Origin: Carya illinoinensis
Taxonomy: Eukaryota > Streptophyta > Magnoliopsida > Fagales > Juglandaceae
Assembly (NCBI RefSeq): GCF_018687715.1
Contig: NC_056758.1
Location: 16,519,501 to 16,583,500 of the forward strand
Reading direction: 5' to 3'
Length of the DNA: 64,000 nt
The notes below the pieces were generated by a model. It was not told where the DNA came from. It worked only from the letters and a program-made list of their open reading frames with translations, and searched no databases. Positions 1 to 10,801 of this stretch are shown here, piece by piece (positions within the stretch are counted from its first letter, which is position 1; each line of letters begins with the position of its first letter). Position numbers and translations under genes: made by a program.

Positions 1-2040
1 GATTCACAGGCTAAAGGTGGCTAAATGTGTAGAAAAAGTTGGAGGAGGATGGAAGGTATTTAAGGCCTATCAACTCAAGATAAATAGATGACTGCAATTG
101 AAAAAAAAAAATAGAACGAAGATACAAAAATAATATAAAAAACATAACACAAAAATAGATGACTGCAATTGAAAGCCAAACAGAACAAAGGCACAAACAC
201 CTTCCAAGAAGGGTCGTGTTAAACGTGCCTAGATAAGGCACTATCCATGATGTATTTGCAAGGGAAAAAAGGAAATGAAATATGTTGTGTTTCTATCATG
301 TAGGGGCTCAGTTTTCATCTCTGACTTCATGAACACAAAGTCACAGACTATGAAAACTGAAAACCTATGTTCACAGAATTAAGATGAAACACATAATGTT
401 CACAGGAATTCCAACCACAACCACGAACACTAGGATTGCTTGGAACACAAATGATGCAAAATAGCAATATACCAACCAAAGAAATGAGTCCATATAAAAG
501 TCAGCATACAAATTATCTCACACATAGCCACACAAATCTACAAATAGGGCAACAATACATTACGGATCCAAAAACTACAATACCAAAATCAGTGTGGTTG
601 CTTGAGCCAAAAGTAAGACTGAGTGCATCTTAGAAAATCAGCAAAAAAATCACAAAATAAATTAAACCAAAGTCAGTAAACTACACAAAGAGTTCCATAA
701 ATTTTTTCCAGCCAAAAACTGAGAGCAAAAGCCCCAATTGGGGTTGACCATAAATCCTTCACTGAAATGAAACTAGCGTTGCAAGAAGAAAAAAAAACCA
801 ACGAACCTAAAATCTTTGTCAACGCGCGAATCTGATTTGAGCCAATGTAGACAAAAGCCAAGATTGATTCTGCGTGAAGAATCGAAGGAATGAAGAATAA
901 GTACAGAGCTTGAAAACGATAGAAAGAGAGAAAGGGGGAGAGAAAACATACGGGTTGCCTTTGGAGAAGAAGCTCGCTTGAAAATTCGAGGTCCACACAC
1001 TAGTGTTCTCTGATGAAATCGGTTCTACGTGAAAAATCCGAGAGTGTTGTTACGGTGGATTGTGAAAAATGAAAAAGAAAGAAAGGGGGAGAGAAAACGT
1101 GGGGAGGAAAAATGAGAGAGGGAAAATAAAAGGACAGAGGTTGGGAATTAAAATGTAGTAAAATAATGGGTTGATGAGTGTATAGTAGCCCTTCAAATTT
1201 GAAGGAAACCAAAGAATCCCAGTAGCTCAAAACTTCCCATTGTTTTGTTTGCCGAGACCAATGCAGCTCTAATTTACACAGATTCATCATTTTATGCATT
1301 TGGCTTGGCTTTTGATGAAGCCAATGCCAATGCTCTAAAGGGCATCCAAAATGCGCTGTTTTACTAAGGAAAGGGGTTGGATTTCAAGGGGCTACGGGCT
1401 GGGCCCGAAGTTGGGTGGGTTTGGGTCCAAAAATGAAAGGAAATGAGAAATAAAAGAGCCCAGTCCAAAATACAAATAACCAAAAAATAAAAAGGTACAA
1501 TAAAAATAAATAAAAGTAGAGTAAAAATACTAGAACTTAATATTAATAAAATAAAATATTTAAAACCCAATAATAGAATATTTTAAGCTAAAGAGAAATT
1601 TAAATGCGAAATAATAACTAATAATAAGAAAACATATTAAAATAATTTACACAACTTAAAATCATAATATAAACCCAAACAAATAACACATTAAATTTAA
1701 AACAAAAGAACTATAAACTATAATAAATAAAATAAACATTCAATAAAAATATACGTAAAAATAGAGTATTACAACTTTTATCTCAACTCACTGTCCAAAC
1801 GATACTTAAGTATACTCCATATATAATATATTATGTAATTTAATTTGATTATGTAAAAATCAATTTTAATTGTGCAGCACGTTATCAAAAGTTGAGATCT
1901 AGACTATTATTTATCTTATATTTTAAAAGTAATTACTTTTATAACAATGAGCCTACTCATTTTTATCCTAAGCAACATACTTTTTTAATAAAAATTTGTA
2001 TGAGATTTGAGTATTTGAAGTTTATTCAATTCATTTTTCA
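1..2040. other. Intergenic, no gene recognised
   Basis: AT-rich DNA with no ORF that I recognise. On the minus strand, 673-1299 has C/T-rich short ORFs that could be the 5' leader of a gene lying to the left, but nothing identifies it. An imperfect duplication about 155 bp apart is visible: similar GTGAAAAATCCGAG-like and GAAAGGGGGAGAGAAAAC stretches occur near 868-950 and again near 1020-1100. From about 1480 to 2060 the sequence is very AT-rich and non-coding. Confidence 0.5.
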
Positions 2041-2058
2041 TATATATATATATATATT
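2041..2058 (+). promoter_or_regulatory. Possible TATA region of the GT47 gene
   Basis: A run of alternating TA lies about 135 bp upstream of the chosen ATG of the glycosyltransferase gene. The position suits a plant TATA box, but a TA microsatellite would look the same. The assignment is an inference from position only. Confidence 0.25.
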
Positions 2059-2192
2059 GGCGTACCACTCCTATACTACTCTAAGTGGATAGTTTCCTTC
2101 AAGTGGATAGCTAGTTGCCTCCCAATCTCGTCATTAATTTTACTAACAGTACTGAGCTCCTCCAGTACACGACGCAGGCAATATCAGAGGCC

Positions 2193-4797
2193 ATGGCAAC
2201 CTTCAGTTTTCGCTCTCCATTCACTCTAATTCCCACCCGTCTCCTTCTCCTCCTCCTCCTCATTCTCATTTTCATCTCTCCCGTGCGCCAAAACACTCTT
2301 CCCCACCATCTGTCTTCTTCCAGTACCCCTCCTTCAACTCCCAAGTCCCCCATACAAAGCAACCCCAGAAACGCACCAGTGTCACTCTCATTTGCAACTG
2401 CTCCGCTCATGCCAGAGACTTCCATGGATGCACCACCCTCAACTTCTTTCACCTCTAAACCAACTAACAGCATTGCCAGACAGATCACGGTGAGCAATAC
2501 TTGAAGAATTTGGTAGAAAAACAGCTTCTTTTCTCATGGTTCTTTTTTTTTTTTTTTTTTCTCTTTTAATTTCTCCTGTTGGTGGTTATGGATTTTATTA
2601 TTTTTGTTAGCTTTCTTTTTTTCTTCTTGCTTTCGTTTTATTTGCTTTCGTTTTGTTTCTGGGGTACACTGCAGGAGAAGTTCAGTACTACGGAGAGGAT
2701 TGAGCAAGATTTGGGTAGAGCAAGAGCAGCTATTCGTAAAGCGATTCGCACGCTGAATTATACATCTGATAAGGAGGAAATTTACGTTCCCACAGGACCC
2801 GTTTACAGAAACGCCTATGCCTTTCATCAGTTAGGTTCTGACTTCTGAGATATAGTAAATAGTTGCCTACTCATATTTTTTACATCTTTTCTAGATGTTG
2901 TATTCATGTGTTTGTCTTTCTGCCTTTCGGCATTCCATACCATTTTCATCTATATACATTCCATCCCATTTATCTTGTCTGCACTCCATCTATCTACTTG
3001 CCTGGGGCGGACTCAAAAACCATAAGTTTTGGAGTATTTTCCATGTTAAAAAAAAAGGGAAAAAAATCTAAGGCAGTGGCTTTCCTTCACAACAAAACCG
3101 ATCTCTTTTAAATGGTCCACATTCCAACTAGTAAGCTGGCCCCGGCCATGTGTGTTTTGTTCTCTCTCTCTCTTCCGCGATTGTCACGTGTAACAAATGC
3201 TATGCTAGTTTTGGCCATATATAGGATTCGATTATTTACTGAATATTCCCATGATGAAGGCATATTTTGTTCATTTCTGGATTAAACTGCAGGAGTCACA
3301 TAGAGATGGTGAAGAGATTCAAGGTGTGGGTTTACAGGGAAGGAGAGCTTCCAATGGCACACATAGGGCCATTGAGTTACATCTACTCCATCGGGGGACA
3401 GTTCATGGACGAGATGGAGAGAGGGGATAGCCCTTTCCTGGCCTCTCATCCTGATGAGGCACATGCTTTTTTTGTACCTCTAAGTATTTCCAAAATTACA
3501 GATTGCTTTGCTGTGCTTGATCCCCGCACCTTTTTTGATCGTATGATACGCATCTTCACCGATTATGTCCATGTTGTTGCTGATAAATACCCCTACTGGA
3601 ATAGAAGCAGTGGAGGGGACCATTTCATGGTCTCTTGCCATGACTGGGTACGTATATGCATGCCTATATATTTCTTAATTCTAACCATACATTTTCTTGG
3701 TTGGCAATTGTGGATCTAGCATGTTTTGTTTGGTTCAGATAAAAATCGATTCAAGTTCTTATCCCAACATTAGAGCTCCAAGTATGGAGAGATAGATACA
3801 GGAATTATAGTTACGTTAAAGGTGTAGGGCCACTTCACAAGTCTCTCCGTTTAGTCACTCAAAACTTGAGAGGGTCTTTTTCCATGCTATTCTGCAACTG
3901 GATAGCTTGGGCTTACCTCATTTAATTGATGCTAAATATCAGTACCAATTAAATTCTATTCAGTAACTGTTATCAACCTTGCATCTAGATAACATTTGTC
4001 TCTCTTTCTCATGAAGAATGTCCGGGAATTGAATCCCTATTCTGAATACTCTAATGCACCTCTGGAAAATGATAGTTCGTTTACTAACCTATGATATCCA
4101 CTTGATTTATTTTTAGGCGCCATTGATTGACAGACACGACCACAAGTTGTACAAGAATTTCATAAGAGTGTTATGCAATGCTAACACATCAGAAGGATTC
4201 AAACCCATGAGAGACGTCTCATTACCGGAATTTAACTTGAAGGGTCACCCTCTATACAACCTCGGTCCAACCCGCTATGGCGTGGCCCCGAGCGAACGCA
4301 CAATCCTCGCTTTCTTCGCCGGTGCAGCCCATGGTGACATAAGGGATATATTGTTCCTGCATTGGAAGGAGAAAGATGATGAAGTTCAAGTCTATGAGAA
4401 CCTTCCTAAAAAGAAAAATTACCACAAATTAATGGGACAAAGCAAGTATTGCCTGTGCCCAAGTGGGTCAGAAGTGGCCAGCCCTAGAGTGGTCGAGGCA
4501 ATGTATCAAGAATGTGTCCCGGTGATTATTTCCGATTACTATACATTACCCTTTAGTGATGTTCTTGATTGGAGCAAGTTTTCAGTGTTTGTTCCTCCAA
4601 AAAGAATACCTGAAATCAAGACCATTCTGAAAGGAATTTCCCAAAGAAAGTACTTGACATTGCAGAAGAGGGTGACACAAGTTGCAAGGCATTTTGAGCT
4701 GAACCGACCTTCTAAGCCATTTGATGTCATTCATATGGTGCTTCACTCCGTATGGCTTAGAAGGCTTAACATTATGCTAACAGAGCATGTTTATTGA
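2193..4797 (+). CDS. Exostosin-family (GT47) glycosyltransferase, four exons
   Basis: Predicted exons are 2193-2489, 2675-2829, 3293-3647 and 4117-4797. All junctions are GT-AG and in frame, giving 495 residues, normal for the plant 'probable glycosyltransferase At5g03795/At3g42180-like' group. The ATG at 2193 is chosen because it starts directly before a basic stretch and a Leu-rich membrane anchor (residues about 17-31), as expected for a type II Golgi protein; an in-frame ATG at 2115 is less likely. A Ser/Pro-rich stem follows. The exostosin domain runs from about residue 140, with YRNAYAFHQ (ending exon 2), [21 protein letters not shown] at the exon 3/4 joint, and the C-terminal block [19 protein letters not shown] and VPVIISDYY. 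Family members transfer sugars onto cell-wall polysaccharides or glycoproteins in the Golgi; donor and acceptor cannot be read from sequence. One difference from the usual block is QECVPV where many members have a small residue-Gly-Cys. No break is seen, so it looks functional. Confidence 0.9.
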
Positions 4798-5690
4798 TTA
4801 TAATCTCTATGTAATACGGTATACGTATATATTAAGATTCAAAACGACAACTTATAATTTATTTGTTTAAACGATTTCATAGCTACACAAGCTTTAATTT
4901 AGGCATTAAAGATTACTGATATGATCTTTCTTATAATTTTTTTTTCTCCATCTGTTTTGGGCTACATTTGTTGGAATTATATATAAACAGATTGTGCATA
5001 TACTTAATTAATCTAGATAACAAAGAAGATAACAAGATCGATATAAAAAGTTTAGGGTGTTTGAACCCGTGGATCAACGCTCAAACGACAAGGCAATAAT
5101 GTTCAAACGTTTGTGGTTTGATATTGTCCTCATGCTTGACATGGCTAATTTTGAGCCAATTGTGTGATCGGTCACTATCCGAACTTTGCATCTTATGGTC
5201 CGGTCGTTGGGATTTTTAATACTTACATAGCTTGCAGCATCCTAATTTTTATGAGCCTGATTTTCTAAGGTTCGTTCTTTTTTTATTTTTTATTTTTATG
5301 TTGTAAGTTTTACGTTTACAGTAATATTACATCTTCCCTCATAAGAATCTAATCCTCGAAATTGGACGTTACCTGCAATATTCACACCTTTCGTGGCTAA
5401 TCTATCTTAATAATCATAAAGTACGAGATCGATCTATATATGAACCTCATAGAGCTATTTTCTATGCACTACTCAATTCCCTCCCTTATATATTCACACC
5501 CTTTAGTTAAGCTTGCTTATGGTGTAATATTCCAATTCCTCTCTGATATATGACAATGTCTAATAATTCCTCTAATTTGCATGACTTCTCAACTTCCCTT
5601 GCCAATTATGAATCCAAGTTTAATCCAATAAGTACGAATTGAATATCAAGGTTTGTTCGTAATTATTCTTCGATCAAATGAAGATAGCGA
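4798..5690. other. Intergenic, nothing recognised
   Basis: AT-rich sequence downstream of the glycosyltransferase gene. It must contain that gene's 3' UTR, but I cannot place the poly(A) site. No ORF, tRNA-like fold or repeat was recognised. Confidence 0.4.
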
Positions 5691-5695
5691 TTAGG

Positions 5696-6665
5696 TCATA
5701 GCACTACCCCTGCAACATTTCCGACACATGAGGTTTGCTGAACTCTGACATTTCCCAACCTTGGAAATGCAGAGTTGTTTTCTTCTGCCTTGAGTTCTTC
5801 ATAGTAGTAATCCTTTCCACTGGGTCTAGATCTTGCAGCATGTCTCACTTCATTAGTTGTCCGTAGACTTAGTAGTATCAAGACACAACGAATCTCCCTT
5901 TCAACTATCCTTGCAACGTCTACCAACTTGGTGACTTCTTTAATTTATAGCCATGATGCCTTGTCCCTAGCAGTAGGTTGCAACCTGTTGCAAATGTGTT
6001 TCGTAACATTGACAATGTCCTCTGGTAACCTGCAATAAGAAGGTAGAAGAGGTTTTGTGTGTTTATGGACACATCAGATGCCCAAGTCAGTATGTATTCT
6101 GGAGAGTCTTTCGATTGAATGGGATTCAGAAGTTACCTTAGGCATGTCCCTTGACCTCTATATATATGGGTTGGCCGCACGTGGATTGGGTCTTGCTTGA
6201 TGGCATGATTTCCTTTGATCCCCATTGGATCGCAAGTCTTTAGGATTCTCAATTGGCTATTATCCCGAAAGAAGTTAATATCCTGGCCGAGTATTATGGG
6301 CATGTGTCACACGGGAGACTATTTTGTCTGTTACATCATTAATTAGTGATTGAAGATGTGCGGATTCGAATTCGGCGTTGGTGTACGATGACCATTGACC
6401 CCTAATTCATTTTTGCAGGCTTCTGTCTTCTAATCCACTGGGTCCTATGGTTGTGGGCTCGGCCCACTCTTTGCAAGGGTCTATTCGGCCCTCCACAACC
6501 CATACGAGTATTTATCTACTTAATCTCCTCATCCAAAATGAGGCACTAAGCAAATCTTGCTAGCTCAATGAATTTGGCCGCATATTGTTTCACATTTGTG
6601 TTACGCTTAATCGAGACCATAAATTCATGAGCTTCCTTTTGTCATTGGACATGGAAAAGAAATGA
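5696..6665 (-). pseudogene. Decayed Ty3/gypsy gag fragment
   Basis: Read on the minus strand, the stretch near 6655-6540 gives the gag signature KQYAAKFIELARFA in a frame broken soon afterwards. Near 5926-5860 it gives VDVARIVERE, followed at 5760-5700 by a Cys-poor remnant of the zinc knuckle. The order matches Del/Tekay-type chromovirus gag, like the intact gag at 35931 in this window. Several stops and frameshifts separate the pieces. No flanking LTRs or pol were found, so this is an old fragment. Confidence 0.65.
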
Positions 6666-7295
6666 TTGCCAAACTCCTTATGTTAAGGATAAAATGAACC
6701 ATACTCAACTCACTAGGAAAGGATCACCAGAAGCAAAGAGAAAAGATAAAAGTTGAAGGAGGTGAAAGCTGAGGAAGTTATGTCAAACACATAAAAGGAA
6801 AAGGTGCAAGTGACCTAAAGCTAATAAGAGATTAACCACTCTCGAGAAGTCTAGTAAAAATGAGAATTCTCTACACATAGACATCATCTTCATCCTCTAG
6901 GCAACATCTGCTTCTTCATCCTCTGGTTAAATGAAAAAAGGGCTTTCTTCAACCTCCATTATATTGAGATATACTTGAGTCATGATGGACTGTAAAAATC
7001 TCAATGCATATTGGATTTGGCCCTAAACCCTCCGTAAACATATGCTTTTATGTTGAACTACGTATGTGCGTGTCTCTCACTCATTTATATGTCCTCCCCT
7101 TTATTTATTATTTACTTTCATCCAAAGAGCACCATATCAATGCCCAAATCATTATTGTATTTATGTAGTCCATTATTAAAAAATTTATTTTCTTTTCATA
7201 TAAGTTTCGTATTTATTCATTTTTTTTCTAAATAATTGCGCGGCGTTTGCACACTCACTACTGCAATTATCATTTCTCAATTTAGGAGGATAACT
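6666..7295. other. Intergenic, nothing recognised
   Basis: AT-rich. A short ORF at 7050-7235 is low-complexity and hydrophobic only because of its T-rich DNA; no gene was recognised. Confidence 0.4.
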
Positions 7296-7390
7296 AGTGC
7301 GTAATCGGTTTTAAAAAATACAAAATCGGTATATACCGATTCGGTCTTAAATTTTGTCCAAAACTGAATCGGACCGGACCGGTTACACTC
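7296..7390. mobile_element. Tiny hAT-type MITE remnant
   Basis: The left edge reads AGTGCGTAATCGGT and the reverse complement of the right edge reads AGTGTAACCGGTCC, forming an imperfect terminal inverted repeat. The inside is made of 'accgattcgg'-type words typical of plant hAT MITEs. It is less than 100 bp long, so only the ends support the call. Confidence 0.4.
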
Positions 7391-7515
7391 CCTTTATGTG
7401 AGAATAGAGTATATACGGGATAATTTGTACGATATTAATATAATATTGATAATGATATTGTGTGATAGGTAGCAGAGACAACCAAGTTGGGCTATTACCC
7501 CGCATGCCATAGGAT

Positions 7516-8178
7516 TAGGGTTGTAAATATACAATACTATTTGATAAGATGTTTAAAATCAACTTGATCAAACTTGAGTACAGCTCAATTCGTTCATTAT
7601 AAATTTATATGAGTTGTACTTGAACAAGAGATTATGATTGATTATTAAGAGAAATGCTTTGATTACGAAAGAATTTCATAAAAATAAATTTATAAATTGA
7701 TGTGATTTGAGATGGTATGTCAAATTATAAAATTATTTTTTTAATTATAAAATAGATCTAATATATCACATGAAGACATATCAGTTTATGAGTTTATTTT
7801 TGTGAAATCTCTTTATGTTTGTAATACTTCTTAATTATTAAATAATTTATATAAAAATCATCTCGATTCATATAACTTCATGTAAACTCAAATAATGTCA
7901 TATTTATTGGTTTTTACAGTACTATTTCTATTAGCAAAATATCAAAATTTGTTTGTCAGAGTTTTTAGATAAAGTTATAAAATACAATATAAATAATTTA
8001 TTTTTATCTAAATAAAATTGCTCTTAAACAATCTTGAACTCACTCAAATATTAAATGAGATATTCACGAAATAAAATCAATTTGCTGAAAAGTTCATTCT
8101 CAACTTGTTTTTTAATAAAAATTAAACAAATGAGACTTGATCACTCGTTACTCACTCAAACTCTTGCTTGCACCCCTA
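7516..8178. mobile_element. Non-autonomous hAT element, 663 bp
   Basis: It starts TAGGGTTGTAA and ends TTGCACCCCTA, which is TAGGGGTGCAA when read inward, so the terminal inverted repeats match at 9 of 11 positions. The flanks CATAGGAT (7508-7515) and TGTAGGAT (8179-8186) match at 6 of 8 positions, the TSD length expected of hAT transposases. The interior is AT-rich with 'actcaaact/ttgagct' words near both ends and has no coding capacity. Confidence 0.7.
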
Positions 8179-8186
8179 TGTAGGAT

Positions 8187-8568
8187 AGACTATTGACAAT
8201 CTACGTGTCTCGTCAACCCTATTAGTTCCGAGGGTTAAATATATCGATATGGGTAAAGGAAAAATGCCTACAAGATAATATGCTTACAAAGGCATTAGCA
8301 TGATATGGTGCATTTACTCGATAATTATTCCCTCTTTTTCGCAATTGTAATTATAAGTTTTGCTACATACAATCCTCTAAACATAGTCCTTGTGTATTCC
8401 TATACGGATAGTTTATCTCAGCTCTAGTCAATGGCCAAAAAGCCCCTGCTCACAATTTACCAAAAACCCTCGTTGCCACCAAATCTGATTTCTGCCCAGC
8501 CAGCCTGTGCTCCTCTCGGCAATTTGAGTTTTCTTTGCATTTCCATCCACCGGCGTCGACCTGCTTTG
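8187..8568. other. Intergenic, nothing recognised
   Basis: No gene was recognised. A short stretch near 8340-8375 (GTAATTATAAGTTTTGCTACATA) resembles words found again at about 12400-12565, so both may derive from one repeat family. Confidence 0.35.
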
Positions 8569-8983
8569 TGTTGAAAATTTAGACCTCCCAAATTTACCCC
8601 TAGAATCTACCATTTGCAGTAATAATAAGAAAAATAGAAAAATAATAACAACATAAGAAATTTACGTGGAAACTACAAAACAGGAGAAAAAACCACCAGA
8701 CCCAAAAAAGAAAATTTACTATGTGAAAAATTGTTACAATCACACATTTTTTCTCTTCACCACACCCACAAAACTTTCCCACTAGCAAAATTTTAACTTT
8801 ACACCTCTTTTCCTTTTACAAAAGGCTAATAGAGGAATTTAACTAAAGTCAAAAGTTACTAGATAAGCTTTCAATTGGTGCACTTAAACTAAGAGGCTAA
8901 AGTCTCTTATTTATAACTTAAGAATTTTGCTCCTTTATTATTTCCCACTGGTGTGGGACTAAACAAAGACACAAAAGTCAACA
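8569..8983 (-). repeat. 3' LTR of the pol-less Copia element
   Basis: Direct repeat partner of 10381-10796. It shares the same TG...CA ends, a TTTGCAGTAATAATAAG block near its left edge and a CCCACTGGTGTGGGACTA block near its right edge. Confidence 0.9.
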
Positions 8984-9338
8984 ATCTCCATCTTGCGATT
9001 TTGACTAGTCCCACAGCGAAACTCCACCTCAATGAAGATTTTCATAACTTCCGCTATCATGCTTCACCACAAAAGCATACACACTAAAAATAAACCAATT
9101 TCAAGCATTTCACTTCTGCCCATGTCGAAAACAACGCTGCTGAAAATTATGGTGTAACTTCCACGTTTGGCTCTCCTGGAAGTTCATCAGCCATCGACAT
9201 GAATTTCCACCTCACACCCTGCATCAATGCCAAACCAATACTTGTGTGCAAACTTGTGGACCTACTAACATTAACACATCCTCTATCATGGTAACTTTGT
9301 GAATTAGCGGCATACCATGAGGATGTACAAGTCTCTTA

Positions 9339-10200
9339 TTAAAGAGCAAAATCTTTTATGGAGAGAGACACAACATTAGCATCATTTCCAGTATCTCCAT
9401 TTACTGACTTGGAGCTACTTGCCAAACCTGCTCCAGCTCTTGGATAATTTTTCTTGACGTGTCCAGATTGTCCACACTCCCAGCAGACTACTTTCTTCTT
9501 TATGGAGTTCTTCATCTTCCCATTTCCAGCTGCTACCATTACTAAATTCTCAAGTGGAATATTACTTCCACTACTTAGTATTCTTTCTTCAGAAAAGATT
9601 TTACTGGTAACCTCTAAAAAAAATATTTTCTCTTTCCCATGTATCAAAATAGGTTTCATGTACTCATAGGAAGGTGGAAGAGACTAGATGAGTCTCAAGG
9701 CTTGATTCTCATCATCAATTTTAACTCTAATAGCTTCTAGCTCAGCGATAATGCCATTGAGAACGCTTAAATGATCTGAAATAGTTGTACATTCACTCAT
9801 CCACAATATATGAAACTGCTCCTTTAGGTACACACGATTTGAGACACCTTTCGTCTGATACAACTCTTCAAGTTTTTCCCAGAATTCATTTGCCGTAGAT
9901 ATTCCATGAATATTTGTAAGAACATTTTTTGCCAGGCACAGACGTATCACATTTGCTGTTCTCAAATCCAGATCCTCCCAATTTTCATCGCTTATTTTAA
10001 ATATGTTCATTTCATCATTCACACTAGTACCAGTGCTGATTTTAAGTGTTGGTCTGCCCTTCAATGCCTTGTATAATTCTGATTGAATCAAGACATCATT
10101 AACTTATACTTACCACAAGCCAAAATTGATTTTTCCATCAAATTTCTCCACCTCAAATTTGACAAGATTTGAAATCCTACTTTCTGACACTGCTTTGATA
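9339..10200 (-). pseudogene. Copia gag (UBN2-type) with stop codons
   Basis: One reading frame on the minus strand covers the capsid-like part (about 10190-9690; ANEFWEKLEELYQTKGVSN and LNGIIAELEAI are recognisable) and a zinc knuckle, CWECGQSGHVKKNYP, in which the last Cys is replaced by Tyr. A single TAG at 9684-9686 stands where relatives have Trp, and two more stops lie near the start (10110-10130). The frame is otherwise continuous. The knuckle and stop codons mean this copy probably cannot make working Gag. Confidence 0.85.
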
Positions 10201-10368
10201 AATTTACTGTAGAAATGAATAGTACCTCACTAAATTAGTTCATAGGAAAGATTGGAGGATCACAATGGACACACTTAAAATTTCCAATCTCCTAGACAGA
10301 ACCTCTTTAGACTGTATGTATTCACACTATCATACCAAAACTTCACCCTACAAAAAGAATCTAGTGAC

Positions 10369-10380
10369 TTTGATACCAAT
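10369..10380 (-). other. Primer-binding site of the Copia element
   Basis: TTGGTATCAAAG on the minus strand, directly next to the 5' LTR, resembles the complement of the initiator-methionine tRNA 3' end. It fixes the element's orientation. Confidence 0.7.
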
Positions 10381-10796
10381 TGTTGGAAATTTGGACCTCC
10401 CAAATTCACCCCCTTAAGATCTACCATTTGCAGTAATAATAAGAAAAATAGAGAAATAATAACAACATAAGAAAATTACGTAAAAACTCCAAAACAGGAG
10501 AAAAAATCACTAGACTCAGAGAAGAAAATTTACTATGTAAAAAATTGTTACAATCGCACAATTTTTCTCCTCACCACACCCACAAAGCTTTCTCACTAGC
10601 AAAACTTTAATTTTACACCTCTTTTCCTTTTACAAAAGGCTAATAGAGGAATTTAACTAAAATCAAAAGTTATTAAATAAGCTTTTAACTGGTGCACTTA
10701 AACTAAGAGACTAAACTTTTTATTTATAATTTAAGAATTTTGCTCCTTTATTATTTCCCACCGGTGTGGGACTAAACAAAGGCACAAAAGTCAACA
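10381..10796 (-). repeat. 5' LTR of the pol-less Copia element
   Basis: Partner of 8569-8983; see the parent element. On the minus strand it starts TGTTGACTTTTGTGCC and ends TTCCAACA. Confidence 0.9.
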
Positions 10797-10801
10797 CTTT
10801 G

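Larger units (their letters stand above)
8569..10796 (-). mobile_element. Copia-type LTR element lacking pol
   Basis: Two direct repeats begin TGTTG and end TCAACA: 8569-8983 (415 bp) and 10381-10796 (416 bp). The insertion is flanked by a perfect 5-bp TSD, CTTTG (8564-8568 and 10797-10801). On the minus strand the sequence just inside the right LTR is TTGGTATCAAAG, a primer-binding site close to the initiator-Met tRNA type TGGTATCAGAGC. Just inside the left LTR is a purine tract, AAGATGGAGAT, read on the minus strand. The internal part is only about 1.4 kb and holds a gag-like ORF but no protease, integrase or RT, so the element depends on others. By eye the LTRs differ at roughly 1 in 10 positions, so the insertion is not recent. 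Confidence 0.92.

Noticed and set aside
673..1299. Overlapping minus-strand ORFs at the left edge
   Set aside because: C/T-rich translation with no motif and an internal duplication. It may be the leader of a gene outside the window, but nothing supports a coding call.
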